Assembly: GCF_002943755.1 (NCBI RefSeq)
Contig: NZ_MQUB01000001.1
Span: forward strand, 1-64,000
Length of the DNA: 64,000 bases
Reading direction: 5' to 3'
From: Aureitalea marina
Lineage (GTDB): Bacteria; Bacteroidota; Bacteroidia; Flavobacteriales; Flavobacteriaceae
Part shown: positions 34,982 to 43,404 of the stretch, in pieces
How positions within the stretch are numbered: position 1 is the stretch's first letter
Layout of the letters: every line of letters begins with the position of its first letter
Position numbers and translations under genes: made by a program
The notes under the pieces: model-generated
Databases searched by the model: none
The model's input: only the letters and a program-made list of their open reading frames with translations
Told to the model about the DNA's origin: nothing

Positions 34982-36042
34982 TAGCGCAATAAAAATCCAT
35001 CCTTAAAAGGATCTCTTGGGTCAATTATAAAAGTGTGGATTCCTGTCATATGAGCCGTTCCGGAAACTTCTGGTATTACCGCAGTGAATGGTCCATAGGT
35101 TTGTACATTTACCACACTTCCAGTAAAAAGAGAACCAGTAATACTTTCTATGGTAAGCACATCTCCAGCCTCAATTTCGTTCCTGGCGTGATGGATGGCC
35201 ATCCTGCCCGAAACTCCGGAGCCCGTTGGTGATCGGTCCACTTCGCCGTCCGCGAAGATGCAAACATTTCGACTATCCGCGATCTCAGAAATCGGAGGGC
35301 CGATGAAAATGGTACCGTAGAGAAATGAGAGATCCGCTTCAAACGGATGATGAAATCCGATTCCATGTTCTATTACGGCCTGCTTAATTCTTCTTCCATG
35401 ATCGATCAACTTATCGGTGGAATGAGCGTGCAGATCTAGTTCTAATTTATTCTTGTCCAGATCTACATAGGCATAAAAGGCTCCACCGTATGCCAGATCG
35501 TAGACCACTCTTCCAATTCCTGGGACATCGACCTCCTGATCCAATGCAATCACAAAGCTCGGTACCCCATGAAAATTCACGTCCACAACTTTTCCTTTTT
35601 CGACCTGTATATGCGATTCAATTCGACCACATGGCGCATCAATTCTCAGTGTGTTCATCCCTTCTTCAATGTCCATCCAACCTTGCTCCGCAACCAGAGT
35701 AGATAGAGCGATGACGGCATGTCCACACATGGTCGAATAACCCTCGTTGTGCATAAAAATAACACCAAAATCTGCCTTGGGGTCATTGGGTGGTACGATC
35801 AGGCAACCATACATATCGGCATGACCTCGTGGTTCAAACATCAAAGCCTGTCTCAAGTAGTCAAGATGTTTCTTACAGTAGCGTCTGTATTCCAGGATGT
35901 TGTTGCCCTCCAGGGGTGGATACCCAGAGATGATCACCCTGAGCGGTTCTCCTCCGGTATGCATGTCAACGGTCTGAATCTGGAGCCAATCTTTCGGGAT
36001 GCGGGCTTGGGCTTGTTCAGTTATACGATTATAAATTCGCAT
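34981..36042 (-). CDS. Trans-3-hydroxy-L-proline dehydratase (Cys/Thr)
   Basis: 353 residues. It belongs to the proline racemase superfamily: VDMHTGGEPLRVI at the start, C106 in TMCGHAVI and T273 in DRSPTGSGVSGRM. Thr in place of the second Cys is the mark of trans-3-hydroxy-L-proline dehydratases such as the human L3HYPDH, which uses Cys104/Thr273. It removes water from trans-3-hydroxy-L-proline to give 1-pyrroline-2-carboxylate, the substrate of the reductase encoded just upstream. The gene overlaps the reductase gene by 14 bases and touches the fusion gene by one. Confidence 0.93.
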   Translation of the reverse strand: MRIYNRITEQAQARIPKDWLQIQTVDMHTGGEPLRVIISGYPPLEGNNILEYRRYCKKHLDYLRQALMFEPRGHADMYGCLIVPPNDPKADFGVIFMHNEGYSTMCGHAVIALSTLVAEQGWMDIEEGMNTLRIDAPCGRIESHIQVEKGKVVDVNFHGVPSFVIALDQEVDVPGIGRVVYDLAYGGAFYAYVDLDKNKLELDLHAHSTDKLIDHGRRIKQAVIEHGIGFHHPFEADLSFLYGTIFIGPPISEIADSRNVCIFADGEVDRSPTGSGVSGRMAIHHARNEIEAGDVLTIESITGSLFTGSVVNVQTYGPFTAVIPEVSGTAHMTGIHTFIIDPRDPFKDGFLLR

Positions 36043-37054
36043 GGTAGAGATCGAGGTAATGTTTGGCGGCCACCAGATCTTCTACTGCATGGCCTACAGA
36101 TTTGAATAAGCTAATTTCCTGGTCGTTCTTTCTGCCGGTAATTTCACTACGGCAAAGCTGGAAGAGATCGCCAACGATTTCCTCTTTTTTCAAGATCCCG
36201 GTTTTCAGGGGTATGACGATGTCACCACTTTCCACTAGGCCAGTGGCCATCTCGTCCAGGAAGATCCGGCTTCTGCGAATCACGTCATCATCGGCTTCTC
36301 GGGCATGGGGTTTAAAACTACCTACAAGATCCAGGTGTTGCCCGGGCTTGAGATATTTTCCTAGTATCAAAGGTTGGGTTGCGGAGGTGGCACAACAGAT
36401 TATATCCGCCCATGCTAATCCTTCCTCCAAGGACAAATGATCCACTTTTCGGAATGCTTCTTTTTTTATGCTTTCCTGAACGGATTGAATCTTCTCCGTG
36501 GTACGACCCCAGATCATAACCTCTTCGATTGGTCTTACTGCAGCATGAGCCAGGATCATTTCTCTGGACAAGATCCCGGTTCCGATCATGAGAAGTTTAG
36601 AACTCTCTGGTCTGCTTAAATAAGTTGAAGCCAGGGCAGAGGTAGCAGCAGTCCGCTTGGCCGTGAGGGCTGCTCCATCTAATACGGCGAGAAAATCACC
36701 CTTGTTGGCATCCATAAGCAGGTAGGCCCCCTGTATGCTGGGTCTGCCTGAGTTGTAGTAACCAGGATTTATATTTACAACTTTAATCCCTCCAACCTCA
36801 CCTGGGTTCCAGGCCGGCATGAGTAGCATGGTGGTCTCGTTGTCCAAATGCCAATTGTCAAACTGGTGGTGATGCCGGCTGGGACAGACGATCTCTTTAT
36901 TGGAAAAGCCAGACCGCAGTACCTCGGTCAGTGCCTGATACCGGGTTTTCTCTTCTATGAATGAGCCCGAGATAAATGGTAGACTGCGCACTTTATAAAG
37001 GTAAGCAGAAGCAGAAACCGGGGCAACCAAAATTGCGAAATCATTCGTCGACAC
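36029..37054 (-). CDS. Ornithine-cyclodeaminase-family reductase, probable 1-pyrroline-2-carboxylate reductase
   Basis: 341 residues. The family signature is MLLMPAWN, GVKVV-like GIKVVNINPGYY and the Rossmann motif MIGTGILSREMILAHAAV. Members reduce cyclic imines (1-pyrroline-2-carboxylate to L-proline) or cyclise ornithine; pairing with the trans-3-hydroxyproline dehydratase points to the reductase. The start codon is GTG at 37054: a stop codon lies immediately upstream in frame, and no ATG is in reach. This GTG lies inside one copy of an 18-base direct repeat, so operator and start codon overlap. First gene of the minus-strand operon. Confidence 0.85.
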   Translation of the reverse strand: MSTNDFAILVAPVSASAYLYKVRSLPFISGSFIEEKTRYQALTEVLRSGFSNKEIVCPSRHHHQFDNWHLDNETTMLLMPAWNPGEVGGIKVVNINPGYYNSGRPSIQGAYLLMDANKGDFLAVLDGAALTAKRTAATSALASTYLSRPESSKLLMIGTGILSREMILAHAAVRPIEEVMIWGRTTEKIQSVQESIKKEAFRKVDHLSLEEGLAWADIICCATSATQPLILGKYLKPGQHLDLVGSFKPHAREADDDVIRRSRIFLDEMATGLVESGDIVIPLKTGILKKEEIVGDLFQLCRSEITGRKNDQEISLFKSVGHAVEDLVAAKHYLDLYHANL

Positions 37055-37079
37055 TTATCCGTCATTCGTCGACACTTAT
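37041..37079. repeat. 18-bp direct repeat around the GTG start of the reductase gene
   Basis: TCATTCGTCGACACTTAT occurs at 37041-37058 and again at 37062-37079, with a 3-base spacer, so the period is 21 bases, two helical turns. Each copy contains the palindrome GTCGAC. The first copy covers the GTG start codon (37052-37054). It could be a tandem operator for the minus-strand operon or a recent duplication. Confidence 0.85.
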
Positions 37080-37146
37080 TATATATTTAACTTGCCAAAA
37101 CCGCTTACCGCTAAAAAATAGTTCATTTTTACAAAAATTGCATGAC

Positions 37147-37551
37147 ATGCGCGTACTGTTGATTGAAGACGATCTTATCGAGAAGATGAAATTTGAAAAG
37201 ACGATGAAGGGACACGATTCTGGTCATGCCATGGTGAGTGTTAAAAATGGGGAAGAGGCGATCGAATTTTTAGCACAGAATAAGGAATTGCCAGATTTGA
37301 TCTTTCTGGATCTGAATATGCCAAAAATGAATGGTTTGGAGTTTTTACAGATTCTAAGAGAACACAAAAGCTGGTGCTATTTACCCACCGTCATACTGAC
37401 CACCTCGATGAATACCAAGGATTTGAAAAAGGCATATGAGCTTGGTGTCTCGGGCTACATAATCAAGCCTTTAAAGTTCGAAGAATACGTGGACCGAATC
37501 GAAAAAGCATTATCTTATTGGAGTATCAACGAGTTGATCAAATCAAATTAA
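37147..37551 (+). CDS. Receiver-only response regulator
   Basis: 134 residues from ATG 37147 (MRVLLIEDD); the open frame runs further upstream but that part is the intergenic region and does not resemble protein. Acidic pocket ED (7-9), phospho-acceptor D55 in IFLDLNMPK, Thr in ILTTS and Lys in IIKPLKF are present. No output domain follows, so it acts as a phosphate carrier or protein-binding switch, as in CheY-like and RcpA-like proteins. It leads the H-NOX operon and is separated from the H-NOX gene by zero bases. Confidence 0.88.
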   Translation: MRVLLIEDDLIEKMKFEKTMKGHDSGHAMVSVKNGEEAIEFLAQNKELPDLIFLDLNMPKMNGLEFLQILREHKSWCYLPTVILTTSMNTKDLKKAYELGVSGYIIKPLKFEEYVDRIEKALSYWSINELIKSN

Positions 37552-38091
37552 ATGAAAGGAATAATTTTCACTGAATTCCTCGAATTGGTCGAGGAGAAAT
37601 TTGGGCTGGAAATGGTGGATACCATTATCAAATCCTCAGAATTGAAGTCCAATGGAGTTTACACAGGGGTAGGCACCTACTCCTTTGGTGAGATGGTTCA
37701 GTTATTGGGTAACCTGAGCAAGGAAACAGCTATCGCGCCTGATGATCTGCTTTACGTATTTGCAGAACACTTATTTGCTACCCTGGCCACGAATTATCCT
37801 GGATTGATGAACACCTACAGCGATCCTATGGATTTGTTGAGTTCCATCGAATCCCATATCCATGTCGAAGTTCGCAAGATATATTCGGATGCCGAGCTTC
37901 CGACCTTCACCGTGATATCCAGATCTGACTCAGAACTGGTCATGGATTATCAGTCTAGCAGAGCCTTGTATAGCCTGGGCCACGGACTTATGCAACAAAC
38001 CTTCAATCACTTTGACCAATCTGCCGATATTTCCTATCAAAAACTAAAGGATGATGGGACAAAGGTTCGATTTACCATTCGAAAGAAATGA
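37552..38091 (+). CDS. H-NOX heme sensor (NO-binding) protein
   Basis: 179 residues, the size of stand-alone H-NOX proteins. It starts MKGIIFTEFLELVEEKFG, the typical opening; the proximal heme His is H104 (IHVEV, aligned with the family IH motif), and YQSSR (133-137) is the YxSxR heme-propionate motif. There is no evident distal Tyr signature visible by eye, so NO rather than O2 is the likely ligand. It should control the kinase encoded next (4-base overlap), as in other bacterial H-NOX/kinase pairs. Confidence 0.93.
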   Translation: MKGIIFTEFLELVEEKFGLEMVDTIIKSSELKSNGVYTGVGTYSFGEMVQLLGNLSKETAIAPDDLLYVFAEHLFATLATNYPGLMNTYSDPMDLLSSIESHIHVEVRKIYSDAELPTFTVISRSDSELVMDYQSSRALYSLGHGLMQQTFNHFDQSADISYQKLKDDGTKVRFTIRKK

Positions 38092-40196
38092 GCAATGACC
38101 GTTCAGACATACTCCAGAGAGCACTCAAGCGAGAGCGACTTGCTCGTAAGGAATCGGAACGTATCCTGGAAATCAAATCTTCTGAGCTATATGAGCTAAC
38201 CCAGGATCTGCAACGGGCCAATAAGCAGTTGAAAGCTTCAGTAACTGAGAAGAATTCGCAGTTACAGGGTATTTTCACCAATATATTGGACGCCTATGTG
38301 GTTATGGATCTAGCGGGGAATATCCTCAGGATGAATGAGTCCGCAGAGCAACTACTGGATTATTCGTTGAAAGACGGCAGGAAGAATCTCCTTGATTTTG
38401 TGGCGGCGGATGATATTCGACATACCCAGGAGTCGTACAATTCACTTAGAGAAAATGGGATGATCGAAAATTTCGAGGTTCGACTTAGCATAGGTGAAGG
38501 ATTAGAGAAATGGGTACAGATCAATGCTAGTTTAATTTATGATTTTAACAAGAGACCGGTCGCTGCACAGGGTATCGCACGAGATATTACCGAATCAATG
38601 GCCGATAAACAACTCATTGAGAACCAAAAAAGGGAATTGGACATCATTGTGGACAACTCCTCATTGGGAATCATATTGGCCGAAGATCAGAGAATAATAA
38701 AAGCCAATCAGGCTTTTTGTGATCTTTTAGGTTACGAAGAGACCGAGCTTGTGAATATGAGAATCTCGGACCTAACCTTGCCACAGGACATGATAGACTC
38801 TAAAAAGTTGTTGGATGGGCTTGAATCAGGTGATATTAGTGAGTTTTCACAGGAGAAGAGATATAAAAGAAAAGACCATTCGGTTGTTTGGGCCCGTACG
38901 AAAGTGAGTATGTTAAGCGACATAGAGAACAAGGTCAAGTATCAGGTGGCCATAGTGGAGGACATAACAGCAGAAAGGGAGAAGAGCTTGATGATCAATG
39001 TGATCAATGAAGTGGCGAAAGCCATTTTAGGAGAGATTGACCTCTACCGGATTGCCTGGGAGATCGTTCACCGTATTGCAGAGTATCTCAACGCAGATGA
39101 TTGTGTCATCTATATTGTTGACCACCGTAATGGCCAATTAGAACAAATTGCCGCATTTGGAGCCAAAGCCCCATCCGGGGAAGAAGTTATCGATCAGATC
39201 ATCATCCCCCTGGGACAAGGGATCGTAGGATCCGTAGCCTCCTCCGGGCAATCCGAGATCATCAAGAATACGGATCAGGACCCTCGGTATATTGTGGATG
39301 ACGCTTTCCGATTGTCAGAGATCACGGTCCCAATTTTATCCAATGGAAAGGTGATTGCAGTCATTGATTCTGAACACAAGGATGCAGATTATTTTACCAC
39401 AGAACACTTAAAAGCATTGCATAATGTGGCCAATTTGGTGTCCATGCAAATTCAGAATGCCCTCAACTTACAAGAACGACTAAAGGCTGAAAGAAGGAGT
39501 AAAGAGCTTCTGGAACAATTAGAGGCGAGTAATGCCGAATTGGAAGAATACGCCCATATCGTTTCCCACGACTTGAAGTCACCTTTGCGCAACATTTATG
39601 CCCTGGTAGATTGGATCAAACAGGACAATAAGGTAGCTTGGGACGAAAAAACGCTTCGAAACTTTGATCTGATTGGCAAGACCCTGGAGAAAATGGAGGG
39701 GCTGATTACGGGAATTTTATCCTACAGTAGTATCAACAATGAATCCTTTCAGTCTAAAGAGATTCATGTTGATCAGGTCATAACGGATGCATTACAATTA
39801 CTTCATGTTCCCAGTCACATAGAAATCATTGTCGATGACAATTTTCCAAAGATAAAGGGAGATCAAACGCGTTTGATCCAGTTGTATCAGAACCTGATCG
39901 GGAATGCCATTCGGTATACCGATAAAGAGCAAGGACAAATCCGTGTATTTTGGAAAGAAGTCGATGGCCAAAACGTCTTTGGCGTGGCAGATAATGGGGT
40001 AGGTATCGATTCTATATACCATGAAAAGATCTTTAAAATATTCGAGTCTTTGAGTGACATTAAGGAATCGACCGGAGTTGGGCTTTCCATTGTAAAAAAG
40101 ATCATCGATCTCCATCAAGGCAGAATCTGGTTGGAAAGCGGAGTTGGAACAGGGACCACATTCTATTTCACCTTAAACAAAAAACCAAAAGAATGA
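38088..40196 (+). CDS. PAS-PAS-GAF sensor histidine kinase, H-NOX partner
   Basis: 702 residues. An N-terminal coiled coil (about 1-60) leads to a PAS domain (GIFTNILDAYVVMDLAGNIL, about 65-180), a second PAS (about 185-300), a GAF domain (about 320-460), a short coil and a HisKA/HATPase pair. The phospho-acceptor is H494 in IVSHDLKSPLRN; the ATP site has NLIGNAIRYTD and DNGVGID, then GVGLSIVKKI. There are no membrane segments, so it is cytosolic, as expected of a kinase controlled by soluble H-NOX. There is no receiver domain of its own, but the operon supplies a receiver, an Hpt protein and a LytTR regulator. Confidence 0.92.
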   Translation: MSNDRSDILQRALKRERLARKESERILEIKSSELYELTQDLQRANKQLKASVTEKNSQLQGIFTNILDAYVVMDLAGNILRMNESAEQLLDYSLKDGRKNLLDFVAADDIRHTQESYNSLRENGMIENFEVRLSIGEGLEKWVQINASLIYDFNKRPVAAQGIARDITESMADKQLIENQKRELDIIVDNSSLGIILAEDQRIIKANQAFCDLLGYEETELVNMRISDLTLPQDMIDSKKLLDGLESGDISEFSQEKRYKRKDHSVVWARTKVSMLSDIENKVKYQVAIVEDITAEREKSLMINVINEVAKAILGEIDLYRIAWEIVHRIAEYLNADDCVIYIVDHRNGQLEQIAAFGAKAPSGEEVIDQIIIPLGQGIVGSVASSGQSEIIKNTDQDPRYIVDDAFRLSEITVPILSNGKVIAVIDSEHKDADYFTTEHLKALHNVANLVSMQIQNALNLQERLKAERRSKELLEQLEASNAELEEYAHIVSHDLKSPLRNIYALVDWIKQDNKVAWDEKTLRNFDLIGKTLEKMEGLITGILSYSSINNESFQSKEIHVDQVITDALQLLHVPSHIEIIVDDNFPKIKGDQTRLIQLYQNLIGNAIRYTDKEQGQIRVFWKEVDGQNVFGVADNGVGIDSIYHEKIFKIFESLSDIKESTGVGLSIVKKIIDLHQGRIWLESGVGTGTTFYFTLNKKPKE

Positions 40197-40510
40197 TGTC
40201 CCCAAATCTTTCTTATATCGATAAAATAGCAGCCGGCGATCATAATTTCCGGAAGAAACTCATTTCGATCATTAAACAAGAGCTTCCACAAGAGATCGAA
40301 CTGTATGAAGATCATATTCAAAATGGAACCTTCGAACAACGAGCTGGGATCGTGCACAAGATCAAACATAAGGTTAGTTTGCTCGGAATGGATAATGGGT
40401 ATGCGCTCACGGCGAAGTATGAAGAGAACCTCAGAAATGGCAGCTTGGATGGAAAAGAAAATTTTGATCAAATTCTGAAACGAATTATTACCTTTATTGA
40501 AGAATTGTAA
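40193..40510 (+). CDS. Hpt-domain phosphotransfer protein
   Basis: 105 residues (104 if the ATG at 40196 is used). The four-helix Hpt pattern is present with the phosphorylated His H55 in GIVHKIKHKV; the usual Gly after HxLK is a His here. It would relay phosphate between the receiver and the LytTR regulator of the same operon. It overlaps the kinase stop by 4 bases. Confidence 0.8.
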   Translation: MMSPNLSYIDKIAAGDHNFRKKLISIIKQELPQEIELYEDHIQNGTFEQRAGIVHKIKHKVSLLGMDNGYALTAKYEENLRNGSLDGKENFDQILKRIITFIEEL

Positions 40511-40522
40511 TATTTCTTTACT

Positions 40523-41233
40523 ATGCGATGTATCATCGTAGATGACGAAGCGGCCGCCAGGGCGATCGTTGCTTACTTATGTGAACAAATTCCAGACCTT
40601 GAAATCGTAGGCGAATTTTCCAACGCCATTCAGGCCATTAAATTTTTGAATAAAAATGAAGTTGATCTTGCATTCCTAGATATTCATATGCCGGATTTTA
40701 CGGGATTCGATTTCATTGAATCACTGCCCGATCCACCTCAAATCATCTTGACCACATCAGATCGTAATTTTGCCATCGAAGCCTTTAGTTACGACTGTAT
40801 AATTGATTACCTGGTTAAACCCCTGGAGAAAGAACGATTTGAAAAGGCGGTTAGGAAGGCTACACCCAAATCGGAAAGTTCTGCATCGTCAGCCTCCGGA
40901 TCAGATTCCCAATCCGACAGTGGAAAAGAATTATATGTCAATATTGATCGTCGTCTGATCAAAATCGAATTTGAAAAGATTCGGATCATCGAGGCAAAAG
41001 GAGATTATATTCTCATTAAGACAGATGATAAGAACTTCACGGTTCACTCCACGCTAAAGAAGATCGAAGAGAAACTGCCGGACTATCTATTCTTGAAGAT
41101 ACATCGATCGTATGTGATCAACATCACCAAGATCATCGATATTGAGGATAATAGTGTTCTTATTGACCGGGATGTCATACCGATCAGTCGGGCGAATCGT
41201 CCTGAATTGATGAAGCGGTTAAACCTGCTTTAA
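40523..41233 (+). CDS. LytTR-family response regulator
   Basis: 236 residues. The receiver (1-115) has DDE at 7-9, phospho-acceptor D53 in AFLDIHMPD, and Lys in YLVKPLEK. A Ser-rich linker (about 118-140, SESSASSASGSDSQSDSG) leads to a LytTR DNA-binding domain: IRIIEAKGDYILI, FTVHSTLKKIEEKL and LKIHRSYVINI. It is the output of the H-NOX phosphorelay and probably regulates a small set of targets, possibly including the following STAS-like gene. It starts 12 bases after the Hpt gene. Confidence 0.93.
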   Translation: MRCIIVDDEAAARAIVAYLCEQIPDLEIVGEFSNAIQAIKFLNKNEVDLAFLDIHMPDFTGFDFIESLPDPPQIILTTSDRNFAIEAFSYDCIIDYLVKPLEKERFEKAVRKATPKSESSASSASGSDSQSDSGKELYVNIDRRLIKIEFEKIRIIEAKGDYILIKTDDKNFTVHSTLKKIEEKLPDYLFLKIHRSYVINITKIIDIEDNSVLIDRDVIPISRANRPELMKRLNLL

Positions 41234-41419
41234 TTTTATTTCCTGATCCTAATCGACAGAGTTTGTACCAATGGCCTAAAGCAAATGGCCATCCACCGTG
41301 TTTGGACCATATTTTCCCACCTTCTTTTGCAGTTTTGCTATGTAATCAAGATTTAACCGGGCTAGACGTCCACCTTGTGTCAAACATCCTCGGGATGAAC
41401 CTAAAATCAAAACTGAATT

Positions 41420-41710
41420 ATGGCACTTTGTATCGAACAAAAAGAATCGATCTTCGAATTTACTGGATCTTTTCACGCATCGCAGACTCAGCAGGTCAGA
41501 ACGTATTTCAAGCACAAATTAAACGGAGATGGGAAATTTGAAATTTGTCTTCAAAAACTGGAGGATATCGATCTGGCTGGCGTGATCATGTTACGATGTA
41601 TTAAAGATAGTGCCCTTGAATTGGGTTGTCAGATTTCTGTCCGTCTGGGGAATAATCAACGAATTCTTGGGCCCTTCCGACAGTTAAATGAACCAATGTT
41701 GGTTGCCTAA
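41420..41710 (+). CDS. STAS-like domain protein
   Basis: 96 residues. The sequence KFEICLQKLEDIDLAGVIMLRCI fits the beta-alpha core of STAS domains, the fold of anti-sigma antagonists. The phosphorylatable Ser of SpoIIAA-type proteins (DSSG) is replaced by DLAG, so it may be a non-phosphorylatable adapter. It lies 186 bases after the LytTR gene; nothing else is seen in that gap. Confidence 0.65.
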   Translation: MALCIEQKESIFEFTGSFHASQTQQVRTYFKHKLNGDGKFEICLQKLEDIDLAGVIMLRCIKDSALELGCQISVRLGNNQRILGPFRQLNEPMLVA

Positions 41711-41726
41711 CTAATAATTGAACGAG

Positions 41727-42128
41727 ATGAATAATTCGATGTACTTTATAGACTCCATGGCAGATTGGACCCAAGAGATTTCAGACGAGTCTAAAATCAA
41801 TGTTCAAAAGCTCGATACCTCACTAAAGGCAGCCGTGATAAACAAAACCCGGGCTTTGGAGGCCGAGGACGTAGTGTGTTTGTCGTCCGTGTTTCCAAAG
41901 GCCGTTCAATTGCAGGTAGATTCACATTTGCAGCGGGAGATGGCATGTCGTAAGAGTCTCAAGCTTTACGTGTGTATAGAGGGAAGGGCCTTGGTGTCCC
42001 TAAATGGTCAGAATGAAGAAGTTCGGGCAGGACAGGCCTTACTGGTTCCCAATTCGGAAAGACCACTGCACTTCTATGCACCTAAAGCTAGACTACTTGA
42101 AATTAAGATCCCTGGGGGAACTACCTAG
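41727..42128 (+). CDS. Cupin-like protein
   Basis: 133 residues from ATG 41727; the open frame starts with TTG at 41718. The C-terminal half (GRALVSLNGQNEEVRAGQAL, LLVPNSERPLHFYA) resembles the cupin tail of type I mannose-6-phosphate isomerases, but no complete metal site is visible, so it is probably a binding domain only. The first half is unrecognised. It follows the STAS-like gene by 16 bases, suggesting one transcript. Confidence 0.6.
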   Translation: MNNSMYFIDSMADWTQEISDESKINVQKLDTSLKAAVINKTRALEAEDVVCLSSVFPKAVQLQVDSHLQREMACRKSLKLYVCIEGRALVSLNGQNEEVRAGQALLVPNSERPLHFYAPKARLLEIKIPGGTT

Positions 42129-42136
42129 ATTTCTGC

Positions 42137-43237
42137 TTAAAGCAGGCCTTTTTGTTTCTTGTAGAAAGCGTCGGCTTGCATTTGCATTAATTCGCGAGCC
42201 CGCTTGCGTTTGTAATCGTACAGTTCTTGCTCTTCTGCAATATCTGCATATACACGATTATTCACTTCTCGGTCTGTGGTCACCAGTACTTCTCTTTGAG
42301 CTTGTTGCTGATCCACCCAAGACTTAACTGCACTTTCTTGTTCTGCCAGTTTGAGATCGTAAGCACCTTTAGGAGACAGTAGTTTGGCGACAATAGGAGC
42401 CGATTCTACAGCCAGGAACAGTAAAAAGATAAAGAAGGAGGGAAGCCAGGGTAGCTTCTCCAGTGCGTTGACTCTGGCCATCAGTCCGCCGAATCCATCG
42501 ATCACCGGTTGGCTCTCGGCCACCTTACTGCTGTATTCCTGGCTTAAAGAAGCAATCTGACCTTCTATGGTCTCAATTCTCTCGTTGTTGTCTGTTCTTA
42601 GTGCTTGCAAAGCAGCGAGTTCGTCATCGTGTTTTTCTCGCTTTTCTTTATAAACAGGTCCCTTGCCAACGATCAGAGTTCCTTCTCTGCCTTCCGCTTC
42701 CGCGATATAGGTGCCGTATAGCTCGTTGACTTCGGTTTCCTTGTCTACCACCTCCTGTTTTAGCGCGTCGATCTCTCCGCTTAGGCTATCCAGGGTTGGA
42801 GTATATTGAAGGGCCAGTTGCTCTTTGTTATCCAGGGTCATCTGATTCTTCTCCTCTAATAAGACCTGATTAATCTCCTTTTCGAAGATCTTCAATTCCA
42901 ATGGTTTGGAAATGACAATAGCTATGATGACGGCCAGCATCAGTCGGGGAGCGGCCTGGATTATTTCGTCGAAGAAATTCTCTCGTTTCTTCAGGGTCGA
43001 GACGATATATCGGTCCAGGTTGAAGATCATCATTCCCCAGATCAGTCCGAAGAAAATGGCGGTATAGTAATTGTCAAAGACAGTGTATAGGGCAAAGGAA
43101 GAGGCAATAGCGGCCATAACCGCCGTAAAAAAGACCGTTGCACCAATACCGGCATATTTGGTCTTTTCTCCTGCCGAGCATTCTTCCAGCAGATCCGTGT
43201 CAGCGCCCGAACACAAAATAAAGAAACGTTGTAGCAT
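42137..43237 (-). CDS. DUF4407 membrane protein
   Basis: 366 residues. An N-terminal set of four membrane helices (about 30-115: IGATVFFTAVMAAIASSFAL, IFFGLIWGMMIFNLDRYIVS, LMLAVIIAIVISKPLELKIF) is followed by a long coiled coil (about 120-265) and one more helix (LPWLPSFFIFLLFLAVESAP). This is the DUF4407 layout, with NLDRYIV as its best marker. Function is unknown; such proteins often occur in Bacteroidota. A terminator separates it from the upstream M56 gene. Confidence 0.85.
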   Translation of the reverse strand: MLQRFFILCSGADTDLLEECSAGEKTKYAGIGATVFFTAVMAAIASSFALYTVFDNYYTAIFFGLIWGMMIFNLDRYIVSTLKKRENFFDEIIQAAPRLMLAVIIAIVISKPLELKIFEKEINQVLLEEKNQMTLDNKEQLALQYTPTLDSLSGEIDALKQEVVDKETEVNELYGTYIAEAEGREGTLIVGKGPVYKEKREKHDDELAALQALRTDNNERIETIEGQIASLSQEYSSKVAESQPVIDGFGGLMARVNALEKLPWLPSFFIFLLFLAVESAPIVAKLLSPKGAYDLKLAEQESAVKSWVDQQQAQREVLVTTDREVNNRVYADIAEEQELYDYKRKRARELMQMQADAFYKKQKGLL

Positions 43238-43318
43238 GGGCTAATTTTTTGATTGATATTTTATTAGAACGTGAATTTGGGTCTTTTGTTACACATAAAT
43301 GGCCTAAATAGCGGGACT

Positions 43319-43362
43319 AAAAAAAGAACACCCTGAGACACTTCAATGCGCTCAGGGTATTC
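43319..43362 (-). terminator. Rho-independent terminator of the second BlaI/M56 operon
   Basis: Minus-strand arms GAATACCCTGAG (43351-43362) and CTCAGGGTGTTC (43326-43337) form a 12-base stem with one T-G pair and a 13-base loop, followed by a run of T (43319-43325). It lies 43 bases past the M56 stop. Confidence 0.85.
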
Positions 43363-43404
43363 TCCGTTTTTGATTGATGATGTGGGAATGTCGGACTTAA
43401 CCGA

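Noticed and set aside
36976-37146. N-terminal extension of the receiver protein upstream of 37147
   Set aside because: It overlaps the divergent reductase gene and the direct repeat, and a receiver domain begins at MRVLLIEDD.
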